Assembly (NCBI GenBank): GCA_036365455.1
Contig: JAWQUS010000011.1
Coordinates: 392,001-456,000, forward strand
Origin: Macrosoma leucophasiata
Taxonomy: Eukaryota > Arthropoda > Insecta > Lepidoptera > Hedylidae
Direction of reading: 5' to 3'
DNA length: 64,000 nt
Below are positions 20,487 to 32,499 of this stretch, in pieces. The position numbers and the translations under genes were made by a program. The notes under the pieces are model-generated. The model worked only from the letters and a program-made list of their open reading frames with translations, ran no database searches and had not been told where the DNA came from. How positions within the stretch are numbered: the stretch's first letter is position 1; every line of letters starts with the position of its first letter.

Positions 20487-22565
20487 ACTAAAAAAGAATG
20501 TCACTACACTTTGAAAATAAAGTGATAATTATATTATATTAGGGAACAATCAGCGTTAGAATACAAATGAACAATGAGTTCCGACGGAATGAGAATGAGA
20601 TGAGATTAACGAACGAGACGAGTGACTCGATTGAAATGATACGAGTATATTTAACGAACATTATTTAATAAATCTGCCGCAGCTTTCGTCAAACAGGAAC
20701 GCTGAATGCCACTGATTCAATTATGTAATCACATTTACATATATTTTGGTCTGTTATGGATCTATGTTTAATATAAATTGTTAACTCTAGTTCGTTACTA
20801 TTAAATGATTCATTTGGGTCTATGAATTGCTACTGTTTAAATACATGTTCTATTTTTATTGTTACCCATAATTTTATTTGTTGAAGTGGGAATTTAGAAT
20901 GTAAGAAAATTTGAATATAAAAATATAAGCCGTGGCTCTAATATTAAAAAAAACCGGTTTTTACACATAACTCGATAGTAAAATAGGAGAATCAGGGTTA
21001 CTTGGTACCTTAAAGATCTCCCATACGAGTATACAATATTTGTTTTGTTTGATACACTCAACTGTTTTTTTCTGTGAAAACAACTCAACCATAAGATGTA
21101 TTGTGACCATATTTATTTAAGAATCTTCAGAACACATTGTAAATACTTGTCGTGCCAAACTAGTTTACCAAAATACGCACTGTCAGTTACATTTAATTGA
21201 TGCAGATACGTGTCGGAATCCAAGAGCACTTCTCATAAGAAAGCGACTTAATTAACATAACAACATAACAAAAGGCGCGGCGCGACCTTTTTTGGAAGCT
21301 GTACAAAATGTTGCTGTATTGGAAAATCGCAGAAGGGTTGGAACTGAATTTTATGAGCAGAAAAGAAAAACTGGGTACAATGACACATTTCTTGTTTATT
21401 AAGTTGTCATGTAGATTGGTGTTAAAATTATAGTGGAGAATTTCCACGTTACCTAATTTGTCTGCGATTCGATTACACAATGAAGTCAACGGGATTTTAT
21501 CAGTTTAGGTACGGAATCTGTAAATAATTATAGAACTCTAATAATGTGGTTCAAGCCGTAGATGAAAACTAACTATCAACATGGACTGTATAGGTACTTT
21601 TTTACATTTAAAGAGCTTTGTCTTAAGTGATATTGAATGAATTGTTTAAAAGCAAAAACAGTGAAGAATACGTAAGTACTTCTAAATATTTACCCCTCAC
21701 TCAGCTCAATTGCGCGGAAGGGTTGTAAACACTCCATCACGAAGGAAAGAACCGTTAAAATTTTAAATATAAGGCGCCTTAAAAATGTTTCAAAATTTGA
21801 AAAACAAAACACCTCAAGGAAAGCACTTGGAACAACTAAACATTGCCAAGAAAAGTTCGTTTAAAATGTAAATATTTTAGCCTAACCTCCGTTTGAGCTC
21901 CCTGAAGATCCCTGACCTGAACTCTGGAGTAAGCTGAATAATTTATAAGACTTAACAAGGATTAATACGTCTTGGGGCCGTTAAAATATCATCTCGGGAG
22001 CGGCTCGTAAATGAATCGTTGTTTAAATCTAAACAGACTAGATCAAAGTGGGGTATAGTAATGGAATTACATTGAATGACTCCTGATGTGGGTGGGGTTG
22101 GATTTTGCCGTATTAAAGCTGAGACGATTCGAGATTGAATCTGAAAGTATTCGCATATAATTTTCCTCCAGCGTTATGCTCGTATGATTATCTGGGGCTC
22201 GAGATTAAATTGGTGGAATACATAAATCTTGTAGGTATATTTTCCGTAATAACGTGAATTTGATTTTGATGTGGGTGAAGACTTATTCGGGCTATATCTT
22301 GATTTGCGTACCCGGTAGTTTTGGATATTGGCATTATATTATAAATAGAATGCTTGTGACGGATGAGCTGAATTTGGCAGATATCTATCATAATCTTTGC
22401 TTCTGTTTATATTGTGGATGATGATGGAAATAATAGAAACCACACTATGACACAATGATATTTTAACTGTACACCACGTACAGTTTACCTAAATAGTAAG
22501 CAAATTATTGAATAGGTACTACTGTTTATAGACTTATACATTATCAGCATTTATAATAGTTGTAC
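20487..22565. other. mostly unannotated stretch
   Basis: A tiny SINE-A relic at 21444-21475 (CGTTACCTAATTTGTCTGCG). The frames at 21193-21489 and 22188-22391 show no domain. Confidence 0.4.
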
Positions 22566-22720
22566 ATACAGTGACGGAGCTCACGGATGTATCACCGCAT
22601 TACCTTATCTACTCCCTACTATGGTAGTGTTCAGCACTGTCGTGCTTCGATAAGTTACGGCTGCAACCTGCAATTGCCGGCACAGTAGACATTAACCTTA
22701 GGCCTCAAGAAAGGCGACGC
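22566..22720 (+). mobile_element. SINE-A 5' half, degraded
   Basis: CAGTGACGGAGCTCACGG to CTTAGGCCTCAAGAAAGGCG. Confidence 0.7.
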
Positions 22721-24674
22721 TACTACAATAAAATCTCTGCGAGATTTAATATTTTTAATGGCAGAAACATTTTAGCATCTTGCAAAATAAATACAAAATA
22801 AGAAATTCGAGCAGTGAGAAAATACAATGACAAAAGAGAACCACTGGAAACAGGTTCGGATGTGGAGAGCGTGGAGTGACATCTGTCTTCGAGTGCACTG
22901 ACTGTACTGTCCTCAGCCGGGACATTATCTTACGTCCGGGCAAAGCTATTGAACTGCATTATTTTTTGGGAAAAAAGTTTCAAATGGGCATTTATCGTTT
23001 TTATCGACACGCTGCAGGGATAGCTTGAAAGTTTAGACATATTTCATAAATCATATAGGTAAAATACATACAATGACATGAAGAAATTTTAGTAAGTGGT
23101 TGTTTTACCGCAGAAAATAATAATATTTTTTTCTATAATACTATTCAACGCAAATCGTTCTACCGTGGGACAAAAACAAATAAAATTTAAATCTGTACGT
23201 TTTAAGTGCGAAGTGATTGTAATGAGTTTATTGACATTTTTGGGAACACAACTGAATCCCGCTAATGCTTCTGAGAAAACACATACTTATTACTTATTTT
23301 GGCAGTAGTAAACTGCTATCACATCATTGTATGATGCATAGAAACAAAACGAACAAACAACAAAAGGAAAAGGATAAGGACAAACAAAGAAAAAGGATGG
23401 TTTAAACAATAATGTATATTTTATACTTTCTAACGGAATATTATAGCCATAGCAATATTGTTAACATCAGCACATCATTGAATGAGGAACACATAGATTC
23501 TTACCCTGGCGAAAATCAACGCACCTTAAGATGTTTTAAGTTCAAAAAATTCTAATAACAACAAAACACACAACAAATAACAAGAATAATGAATATACAA
23601 GATAATATTTACACAGTTAACAAATACTAAGAGAACGTGAAACTATTTGTTCAGTCACAGGAAATGTTAGTGAATAATTTGTTGGCTTTGTTCTAAGTCG
23701 GTTTCACTGACAATTATTTATTTAGTTTTGTATGTACTAGCCTTACCTTAATTTGTTTACTTTTCTTCATTATTTATTAACTGCAGGTTAATACACCTCA
23801 GTCAAAATAAAACCTACTTTGAGATAACTTTTTAACTACGTTTCCCACAGTAGTAACTTCAAACTATAAATCTCTTGGCAACATCCTCTCTTACTCGAAT
23901 CATATCTCCAGAAAAAGTTCCGAACACATTTTGTATAAATCTTCATAGCTTCCTGTCATAACATTAGACATATAACAAAGACCGGGAAGAGTCAATAATA
24001 TTATCCCAAACGGGTCGTTGTGAGACCGCATACAAACTATTTATATTCAACAACTATTCGACGCTAATAATCCAGCGTGACGACAAACGTATCTCTCAAA
24101 GCCTCTTTTGTTGAAGTTATTGAAATTTCATCTCTTTTTAAAGGTTCCTCGTGACCAAAATTTAACTCTGCATCAAAAACATAGAGTTCAGTTTTGAATG
24201 AAAAGTTATTGTCGGATACACAGGTGTCAAGTGTCGGTATTCCGTGTGGTTCAGTACCTTCGTATCTACACATTTTTGTTTCATTGTTTGCGAGTGTATT
24301 GACACAGCGTCGCTCGCATCGCTGACGATTTGTGTCACTCAATGTTTCCACTGCTGTTTGCTTATCAAATGTTTAGGCACGATGGGTTTGTTTGGAAGGG
24401 TTGACTTCAAATGAACAAATACTTTTTTATTGCTATGACATACAGGGGTGTCAATACAGACGCTCTGATATTAAAAGGGTACAAATATTTTATAGCTTAC
24501 AATAGAAATACTATTAAGTTTTGTTATTTGAGCAAATGAAAGCTTTGGAATTGAAAATTTATTACACTCTATTAAATAAGAACGGAATTGAAAAGAAAAA
24601 AAGTTACAGTAGGTAGCATAATGTGCGAGGTGAAATTCTGATTATACGTAGGTATCCAGTCGCAGATCTAAGTT
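22721..24674. other. unannotated stretch
   Basis: A minus frame at 24064-24351 (95 codons from GTG) has a CERRC...CRY cysteine pattern. It has no signal peptide and no convincing splice sites, so no gene is called. The rest is AT-rich. Confidence 0.3.
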
Positions 24675-24844
24675 GTTTTTTTTATGTCTAGAAAGTGGCA
24701 AACAAGCATGCAGTTTACATTGATATTAAGTGATGACTGCAGCCTATATAGACACCCACACAAAGACCAGGGGGCAAAATGCAGATGCGTTATCACTTCT
24801 GAGGCCTACGGTGTTATGCCTCTGTGCCGGAAATTATAGGGCCG
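24675..24844 (-). mobile_element. SINE-A, 3' half
   Basis: T-run, GTGGCAAACAAGCATGCAG, to CCGGAAATTATAGGGCCG. Head half missing. Confidence 0.8.
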
Positions 24845-24875
24845 AGGAAGTTCATAAATTAACATTTAATTACAG

Positions 24876-25142
24876 TACCCAGCCAAGAAATATTGCACAT
24901 CGAGCTTAGGAAAGAGACAATCGGCTAATCGGACTATCGGTTTCGATTTCGTAGAGCGCTATCTCTATTGCACACTGCATACGTAAGTAAGCAGTGATAG
25001 TGCGGCATTGGTCAAAATTTGATCAAATTGGTTGACTATCGTCACAAAGGTAGTGTGTGAAAGAGATAACGCTCCTACAGAGCCGAAAATCACCGAAGTT
25101 TTCTTCGTAGCGTCGATGTGATTTTTTTATTGCTGTGGATTT
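24876..25142. mobile_element. MITE family M, copy 1
   Basis: Imperfect terminal inverted repeats (ACAGTACCCAGCCAAGAAAT... and ...ATTGCTGTGG). Internal inverted arms: GTAGAGCGCTATCTCTATTG against GAAAGAGATAACGCTCCTAC. Partner at 50889-51132. Confidence 0.7.
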
Positions 25143-25247
25143 TAATACCCACTATATAATAATATATTTTAGCAAGAGTCTGATTAAGACTGTGATGAAT
25201 AACCGAATAATCTTCATTAATTTTGAGTTTACAAAATATATAAGATA

Positions 25248-25448
25248 GCGGCCCGCCCCGGCTTCGCCCGCGCTGCTCAGTTCTGATTAGTTATAACGTG
25301 ATGATATATAGCCTATAATAGCCTTCCTCGATAAATGGGCTATCTAACACTGAAAAATCTTTTCATATCGGACCAGTAGATCCTGAGATTAGCGCGTTCA
25401 AACAAACAAACAAACAAATTCTTCAGCTTCATAATATTAAGTATAGAT
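25248..25448 (+). mobile_element. short element with CCCGCCCCGGCTTCGCCCG head
   Basis: The GC-rich head and the TTCATAATATTAAGTATAGAT end are typical of a non-autonomous element common in insects. An AAACAAACAAACAAACAAA run lies inside. Confidence 0.5.
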
Positions 25449-25504
25449 ATAAACTTCACTTACAATGACACACAATAAAATGACACGTGAAGGCTGTAAC
25501 AATA

Positions 25505-25526
25505 GTATGTATGTATGTATGTATCT
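25505..25526 (-). repeat. (TACA)n tail of the LINE
   Basis: A tetranucleotide run directly after the RT stop codon. It serves as the whole 3' UTR and tail, as in RTE-like elements. Confidence 0.8.
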
Positions 25527-27047
25527 TCACGCCAGGTCCCTAACGGGGTAGGCAGAGAGTGTAGAGCGCCAGACATCCCGGTTCTGACAAACCTCTCGTG
25601 CCTCGTCTACCTTCATCATTCTCTTCATACATGCACGCCGATTCCTAAGACTTTTGACCCCACCATCAGACAGAACTCGACCTATTTGGTCATGGTAGGT
25701 CAGCCTTGGTCTTCCTGGGCCTCTGCAACCATCCACATTCGCATTGTATATCTGTTTAGTCATTCGCTCATTCGACATTCTTTCTATATGCCCGAACCAT
25801 CGGAGCATGCCTTTTTTCATTTTTACACCGATAATATCATTCACACAAAGCCTCTTTCTTACATCTTCATTACAAACGCGATCGGTGAGTGATACACCGC
25901 AGATCTTGCGCAAAGATCTCATCTCGACCGCGTTCAACTTACTTTCATGGTCTTTCCTGCATACCCAGCTCTCGCTTCCATATAAAAGCGTTGGAGTAAG
26001 TACAGCATTATGTACGGCTAGTCGAGCCCGCTGGCTGAGATGTTTAGATTCTAGCAGCTTACCCAACGCTCCATTCACGCAATTCCCAGCAAGCACTCTT
26101 CTTTCTATGTCAGTGGTGTACCTACCATCCTTGCTAAAAGCACATCCAAGATATACAATTTCATCAACCTGTTCTAACACTGCATCATCTACTACTACCC
26201 TTGCATTTGTTCTCTGTTCATCTCTTTCAAATACTAATACTTTAGTTTTATCCACATTCAATTGTAAGCCTTTCTCCATACAATCCTCTTTCATGACTGT
26301 GACTAGTGCTTGTAGCCCAGATGGTGTAGAGCTAACAATTACCGCATCATCTGCGTAAAGCAGACAGTTCACCACTAAGTCACCCATACGCACTCCCACA
26401 TCCATCAACTTCACCCTCTGGAGGCATTTGTCCAGATATATGATAAACAGCCTAGACGAAAGCACGCAACCCTGTCTGACACCGATGTTAACATCAAACC
26501 AGAGTGACATGTTACCATCTACCCGCACACATGCTTGACAGTCTACATACGTAGACTGTATTGCACGGAGCATACTGCCATCAATACCATACTCTGGCAA
26601 AATGTCCCACAGCTCCTTTCGTAATACTCTATCAAACGCTTTCTCCAAATCCACAAAACCGCAGAAAACCTTCTGGCTCACAGCCAGATGCTTCTCCACG
26701 ATGTTGCGGAGGGAGAAAACTTGATCCATATATCCTCTTCCAGTTCTGAAACCACCCTGTGCATCCCACAACAACCCGTCGGACTTCTCTTTCATTCTTC
26801 TTTCTAAGACTTTTCCATACACTTTAGCTGCCAAACTGATCAAACTGATCGCTCGATAGCTGGTGCAGTCCATACGTGAACCCTTGCCTTTATACAAAGG
26901 CACGATGACCGCACACCGCCAATCCTTTGGGATTCTTCCGGATCTCCAGCAAATGTTGCACAACACCCAAAAATAATCCCAAAGGGCAGCACCACCATAT
27001 TTGATAATTTCGGCAGAAACCTGATCAATACTAGTGTTTGTAAAAGA
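25527..27047 (-). CDS. reverse transcriptase of a 5'-truncated LINE (RTE-like)
   Basis: An uninterrupted minus-strand frame of 506 codons and a stop. Residues below count from the GTG at 26966. The RT domain begins upstream of that with DQVSAEIIKYGGAALWDYF. Then WRCAVIVPLYKGKG (16-29), AQGGFRTGRGYMDQ (69-82), motif A FVDLEKAFDRV (catalytic D106), GVRQGCVL (162-169) and YADD (D206, D207). The C-terminal arm has MLRWFGHIERM and GPGRPR and ends YPVRDLA. It would copy LINE RNA at a nicked target. The N-terminal endonuclease is missing because the copy is truncated near 27047, so it cannot move alone. No stop or frameshift in 506 codons indicates a recent insertion. Four shorter 3' fragments of the family lie at 41097, 52236, 53699 and 63352. 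The RTE clade is inferred from the short tetranucleotide 3' end. Confidence 0.9.
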   Translation of the reverse strand, partial: SFTNTSIDQVSAEIIKYGGAALWDYFWVLCNICWRSGRIPKDWRCAVIVPLYKGKGSRMDCTSYRAISLISLAAKVYGKVLERRMKEKSDGLLWDAQGGFRTGRGYMDQVFSLRNIVEKHLAVSQKVFCGFVDLEKAFDRVLRKELWDILPEYGIDGSMLRAIQSTYVDCQACVRVDGNMSLWFDVNIGVRQGCVLSSRLFIIYLDKCLQRVKLMDVGVRMGDLVVNCLLYADDAVIVSSTPSGLQALVTVMKEDCMEKGLQLNVDKTKVLVFERDEQRTNARVVVDDAVLEQVDEIVYLGCAFSKDGRYTTDIERRVLAGNCVNGALGKLLESKHLSQRARLAVHNAVLTPTLLYGSESWVCRKDHESKLNAVEMRSLRKICGVSLTDRVCNEDVRKRLCVNDIIGVKMKKGMLRWFGHIERMSNERMTKQIYNANVDGCRGPGRPRLTYHDQIGRVLSDGGVKSLRNRRACMKRMMKVDEAREVCQNRDVWRSTLSAYPVRDLA

Positions 27048-27261
27048 TCATAATAATTTATGAGTTGTTTTTTATTTACATGACCTCTGTTTCCAATGCA
27101 AATAATTAAGGTTGCCTCCCGATCAAAGCTAAAAGCTGTATTTTTTTTTAATATGCCATGATAAACCTGGCATGCAATAATTAATAAAAGACTGTCCCGA
27201 TTGCATTTTAATTAAATGGTCAAAGTCTTTGCCAATCTCATAACTGAACATTACATACTTA

Positions 27262-28090
27262 TGTTTAATTAATTTATTTATTTATTTAACTTCTATGCAC
27301 ATAGAAAAGGTACATAAGGCGGACTTAATGCTACTACAAGGCATTATCGACCAGTCAACCTTTGGGTAGTGTTGAAAATTTAACTAGTGCTGACAGGTGA
27401 GAATGCTATAAATAATACGAGTATTTGAAATAGATACTTATGAAAAATTGTATACAATGTAAATAATATACTATATAGACATACATACATCATAGATAAA
27501 TAAATGTAATATACATACATATTACACAAATATAAACATACAATATTATAAAAATATATTGATAAATAAATATGAAGTACAATATTTCATTAATCAGCTG
27601 TTTAAGTGTCATAATTAATACCAACGCGTCATATTCATGCTATAAGCAATATGGAAGGTCAGAAGAATTCAGAAAGAAGTTACGAAGCTTACGTTTAAAA
27701 GCAAATTTACTCGGAGCTTTTTTGATGTCAATAAGTAGCATATTCCAGAGTTTGATCGCTGTAACAGCGAAGGAGTTCGAGATGAAACCAGTACGGTGAG
27801 AAGGGATTTCAAGAATAAGATTTGCCGACGAGCGCAGGTTGAGTGAGTGGGAGCCACCAAGGGGTTTAAATTTACATTTAAGATAAGCAGGAGATTGTGG
27901 ATCGTAGAGGATAGAGAAAAGTAAACAAAGAGTTCTAATCCATCTTCTGTGACGGATAGAAAGCCATTTAAGCTTGGAACGGTAGGATTTAATATGATTA
28001 GATTGTAAGGAACTGCCAGAGAATGTGTTAGATGAGCTTTGGGGCAGGTTTGTTGGTGAAGCTACTCGCAGCCTTACCACATTTCAAACA
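27262..28090 (-). mobile_element. second LINE family, 3' fragment
   Basis: The coding end at 27640-28080 is followed by a 3' UTR. The region at 27262-27360 (GACTGGTCGATAATGCC, GTCCGCCTTATGTACC) leads into an AAATAAATAAAT tail at 27262-27290. The 5' boundary is unclear. Confidence 0.6.
27640..28080 (-). CDS. C-terminal part of a Jockey/CR1-type LINE reverse transcriptase
   Basis: 146 open codons from a GTG. The last 80 residues follow the familiar C-terminal pattern of Jockey/CR1-group LINE proteins. RRWIRTLCLLFSILYD is followed by YLKCKFKPLGG, then HSLNLRSSANLILEIP, then SFAVTAIKLWNML and FKRKLRNFFL. This region lies after the RT core and has no catalytic motif. The frame stays open, but the catalytic and endonuclease parts are absent, so it is a dead 5'-truncated copy. 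It is a different family from the LINE at 25527, with another 3' end and tail. Clade assignment is from memory of the pattern. Confidence 0.65.
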   Translation of the reverse strand: MVRLRVASPTNLPQSSSNTFSGSSLQSNHIKSYRSKLKWLSIRHRRWIRTLCLLFSILYDPQSPAYLKCKFKPLGGSHSLNLRSSANLILEIPSHRTGFISNSFAVTAIKLWNMLLIDIKKAPSKFAFKRKLRNFFLNSSDLPYCL

Positions 28091-28526
28091 TCGTATCAAT
28101 ACAATCTCATCTTTTGCTATATCCTCACAAGCCGGCACCGTTAAGTCAGCAACTCCGGTGTCAGTGTTGTGAGCATAATCATACATTTCCCCATAATACT
28201 CGCTCCTTAAATGGAGGAAAACCACCAATAACACGGTTTTAACACAGCTTTTTGGTATATTAAAGATCCACGTAGTGACCTCAGACACTGTTAAACCGTT
28301 AACAAATCGGCAGACGGTGTAACGATCGCCACAGATGAAGCACCGATAAAACGTTTACGAGCAAAGCGGACATTGGAAATCAAGAGAGCAATGATGCACT
28401 TTCATTGACAGTACAGTATCCAACAAGATATATTGCACCTTATGAAGGAGACTTACACCCATATTCTAAGTCGTAATCTCGACCTTAACTCAACCTTACT
28501 CAATGGAATTGGTATTCTTAGTTGTA
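28091..28526. other. non-coding stretch
   Basis: A minus frame at 28028-28288 has no domain. May hold diverged LINE sequence; nothing firm. Confidence 0.35.
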
Positions 28527-28823
28527 ACTGGTGGTAGGGCTCCTGTGACGGAGCTCGCAGGCGAAGGCACCACCGCATTACCTAATATACTTGCCGCTAA
28601 ATGGTAGCGTTCAGCACTATCGTGTTCCGGTGAGGTGGTAATGTACGGCTCTGTAATTTCCGGCACAGAGGCATAACAACTTAGGCCTCAGTGACTGTGA
28701 TAGGAATGGTGACGCATCTGCATTTTGACCTTGTTTTTGTGTGGGTGTTTATAGGCTGCAGTCATCACTTAACATCAATGTGAACTGCATGCTTGTTTGC
28801 CACTTCTATTACATAAAAAAAAA
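28527..28823 (+). mobile_element. SINE-A, full length, young
   Basis: ACTGGTGGTAGGGCTCC to ATTACATAAAAAAAAA. A 10-base GTGACTGTGATAGG-like extra lies after CTTAGGCCTCA. No clear flanking duplication. Confidence 0.85.
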
Positions 28824-29775
28824 CCAATCACGACTGACGACGGAGGGGGCGGTACCAAGTAGCCCATACAAAAACTGTCATCTACTTGGGACTTAGCGAT
28901 AAGGGGTGCGAGATTTAAAATTTCTTTGCAGGCTGAGTAGGCCGGAGTCTAGGGCGGCAAGTTTTAAGGGGCGGCAGTTTTATTCATAATTTTATTTAAA
29001 TTTCGATTTACTAAATGAAAAAAATATACACTCACAAAATAGGATTTCCCTCCAATTTCGAAAATTGGAGGGAAATTTAAATATTTAACTAAAATCGAAT
29101 TATAGTCCTTTAAACAATGCTAAATATTTTAATATCTTTACATAAATAATTGCTAAGGTTTAATCGCTGTATACTTCAATGATCATTGTGATTTTTTTTT
29201 TAAATCGCAATAGCGCTTCTTTGTTATTGTCGAAAGTTAGTTATATATACATATTTTCTCTCTTAATTGTTCTGTAATTGATATAACTATGGACTACGAT
29301 ATCACAATTCGACATTTTGCCTCCGTTTGAGGTAAGAAAGCAATTGTCAAACTTGAGGAGTATTTACATTTGCGCCATATTCTTGGGCTTCATAAGTTTC
29401 TCGTGTGGGAACTGTCTGGAAATATAATTTAATACCATATTGTCTATAAAAATGGATTTCGAGGGGTTCTCATAAAGTGTCCTCAGCTGAGTGTGAGTCA
29501 AGGAATGTTTCGAGTAACGTCTTAGAATATTGGTGTTAGACTTATTTCGGATCTTTGACTGTACTTGGAACTCTGCTAAGTGAATAACCTTTATTATGAC
29601 GAACAAATTCATTCCTTTCCACCGTTTCTTTTTAAAATGGAGGAGTTTATAAATAATTAATTCTTTATTCTTTCGCTGCTTTTTCATGTTTTTTGTTATT
29701 ATGAATGGTTATTAGCTTTAGGTAGTTTAAAAATGACGATGTAAAATGGTCTCCAGGAGCCTTATTATATGTAAT
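28824..29775. other. AT-rich non-coding stretch with a strong hairpin
   Basis: Apart from the hairpin at 29044-29076, nothing recognised. The frame at 29364-29687 looks like chance. Confidence 0.35.
29044..29076. repeat. perfect 15-bp hairpin
   Basis: ATTTCCCTCCAATTT and its exact reverse complement, separated by three bases. Confidence 0.9.
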
Positions 29776-29906
29776 ATATGGCAGCAACGTCCTGCGATAA
29801 AACTATCGCCACTGCGATCGCCAATCCACATGCCAAGCGTGGCGATTACGGCATCCCCGTTATGGTGGTGACTCTGCTCCAGCAGTGGATGACTTTCGAC
29901 TTAAAT
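29776..29906 (-). mobile_element. element E fragment
   Basis: GCGATAAAACTATCGCCACT, GCGATCGCCAATCC, GCCAAGCGTGGCGATTACGG and CCAGCAGTGGATGACTTTCG. Confidence 0.7.
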
Positions 29907-30673
29907 ATGATGTTACACGTAAAGCTAATGAAGTTTTAGGGGTCTTCCGTTTACTTTTTTTGGTTATGGCCATAGTTTACACTTTTCAGAGATTTCAACA
30001 ATCCAATATTTATGTATCCTTGTTTACCACTAACGCAATGTAACAAACTCGCTTAATTTTTGTTTACAAAATGCTCTCTCAAGCAACTTCTCTATAATAT
30101 ATCGTACGTATATAAAAAAGAAAAAGTAATTAACGATTCGCCTTTAATGAACGCAAATTAGTTTGACTTAAACTTAACCAATTCTGTTCTTTTAATTAAC
30201 GACTGTGGATAAGTTTTTCTTTGAAACTACGCTCTGCAACTTAGCAAGTGAATAAATAGTCTTTGCTTAGCGTAGATTTTATAGCGGGTGAAATTTTGTG
30301 ACGAGTCACCGGTTTATTGAACTGTGGCAAGCCAATATCGGATGGCTATAAACATTTTAGGACCAATTCATATAAAAAACCGGTCACTTTAGCGAATATT
30401 TTAAGAGGGCTGATTTGATTGGTTCATCTTTGTTATCTCAGCGAAAATGTCCGACGGAGAATTTTGATCTTTTTTATGTAAGCGAAGCGATGAACAAGAA
30501 CGGTCGTTAATTGTGTGACTACTTGATAATAATTGTAAATTATTGTTACGTCGGTAGATGAAGTGTATTGTTTTAAAAGTTTCGTTAAACTTACACTATA
30601 ATTTTGTCTTTCGAATATTCTTTAAGTTGAATTACATGGAGATTGCTACTTCTTTTTTTAATATAATAAAGAA
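29907..30673. other. non-coding stretch
   Basis: Nothing recognised. Confidence 0.4.
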
Positions 30674-30957
30674 AGGGCAAACAAGCATGCAGTTTACATG
30701 GCACACTCCTCCAGTCTGCCCTTTCCCCTATGGATGTTTAGTGAGGACTGCAGCTTACACAAACCAGACGTCAAAATGTAGTTGTGTTGCCTCCTGAGAC
30801 CTTAGTTATGTCATTGTATCTGTGATAGTTATTATAATCTATCCGAAACACGGTAGTGTTGAATACTTTCATGATGGCGGTAGATGGATTAGGTAATGCG
30901 GTGGTGGGCCTACGCTCTCGAGCTCCTACGTTGGATCTCTATTACCAGTTATTCATG
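30674..30957 (-). mobile_element. SINE-A, old subfamily
   Basis: GGGCAAACAAGCATGCAG to CTCTATTACCAGTTA. About 35 bp of foreign sequence (CACTCCTCCAGTCTGCCC) replaces the TTGATGTTAAG part. Confidence 0.7.
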
Positions 30958-31074
30958 TAAAAAATGCACTAATATGATGATTGGTGATCCATAGTGTAGG
31001 TAATTCATTAGTGAGAAGAACTCGTCTACATTTATTTGTGAAAGTCTTATAAACAAAGAAACATAATAATATTA

Positions 31075-31178
31075 TAAATCATATCAACAGCAAGATGCAT
31101 CTACTTACATTAAAATTAGAGGTCTAATTTATGTATGCCACCCTAAAGGAATAAATAAATTTCTGATTCTGTTCCTGA
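31075..31178 (+). mobile_element. LINE-like 3' tail
   Basis: CCACCCTAAAGGAATAAATA-AATTTCTGATTCTG resembles the 3' end of the LINE at 59078-60158 (complement of TCAGAAACTCATTAATTC). Confidence 0.4.
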
Positions 31179-31710
31179 AAAAATCACTAATCACTTCCGA
31201 TTTCTACAATTTTTAGCCACTGCTCTACAAACAATCCTGTCAGCAAAACTATAAAAGTCGACCAAAGAAATGGTTAAGGTGCATTTTCATAATATATCAT
31301 TTACACGTAATTCAAAAAATTGTGACTCTAATTAACATAGCAAAGGATAATAAAGGAAGGTCACGTACGCACGGGTGAACTCTAGCAAATAAATCACATT
31401 CCAGTTTGTCTCCATGTCGGAATCCTTTGAATTATGAGTCATTGTAAATTACGTTAAAATAAAAATAACGTGGATGTACCCATGTACGGAATAAAGAGTA
31501 ATTTTGTAAAAAAATGGGTAAGGCTTAAGATGGCATTATTTTTCGCGTGATCCCAAACAAGTTTTTATAGGTGCTCGCACCTGTACCTAGAACTTTCCGT
31601 AATAAATAATTGGAATCATCAAGTATTACAATATTACGAAAGGAAAGAATTTGTTTTGTAAAGATATATTATTATCAATCTAATACAAAATAGAGAGGAT
31701 CGAGTAGTTT
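31179..31710. other. non-coding stretch
   Basis: Nothing recognised. Confidence 0.4.
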
Positions 31711-31996
31711 AACTGGTGGTGGAGTTCCAGCGTAGGGACTCAAGGGCGTAGGCACCACTGTATTACCTAATCTATCGGCCGCGAAATGGTGGTGTTCAGC
31801 ACAAAGTGTACCCGTTAGATGGTAATGTATGGCCCCGTAATAACTATAGTAGAAACATATCAACTTAGATCTCGATCTCAGGGGTGGCAACGCTTCTGCG
31901 TTTGTGTAGATGTGTAGTAGATCTATAGGCTGCAGTCATCGCTTACCATCCATGTGAACTGCATAATTCTTTGCCTATTTTCATTACAGAAAAAAC
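31711..31996 (+). mobile_element. SINE-A, old subfamily, near full length
   Basis: AACTGGTGGTGGAGTTCC to CATTACAGAAAAAAC. The GAGCTC hairpin has decayed to GAGTTCC...GGGACTC. Confidence 0.75.
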
Positions 31997-32499
31997 GTTA
32001 AGATAATATTACTATACCGACTTATACGTAAACTGTTTCTCGCGAAACAATCTCCAAAATAACAAAACTAAAGATCTTGATCTTCTGATGAATGAATGAA
32101 CAATGAACAAATATTGAACAATTTAATTAATAAAGCTAAGTAAAAGCGTTGTAAAGCAATAACAAGAACCTGAAACAAAAATAGTTTAACATTCAAATCA
32201 GCTTTCAAAGTGGTACAGGAAAACATAACACTTTAACGCATCTTATCTTGTATTAGTTCTTGATATAGTAAGCTCAGCAGACGATAACCAAACGTCGGGG
32301 AATAAATCTGGGAGATGATCAGCGCGATGTATTTAAAGAACACTTGTAGCCGTCCGCGAGGTGCATCCGTTATAGAGCTTGAGCACTGTATCCGAAGATT
32401 TTAGAAGTAAATATGGTCTGATGTGACTACCCTGCTTCACTGAATGCGAATAAAGACCAATTTACTGCGTATTGGCAAAAAGTTTTGAAGTTTGATTCG
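31997..32499. other. non-coding stretch
   Basis: Nothing recognised. Confidence 0.4.

Noticed and set aside
24064..24351. Cysteine pattern resembling the N-terminus of insect multicopper oxidases
   Set aside because: Only CxxxC and CRY match. The rest does not fit, and no signal peptide or flanking exon was found.
25744..26358. 204-codon plus-strand open frame
   Set aside because: It is the antisense shadow of the RT at 25527-27047; the translation is serine- and leucine-rich with no domain.
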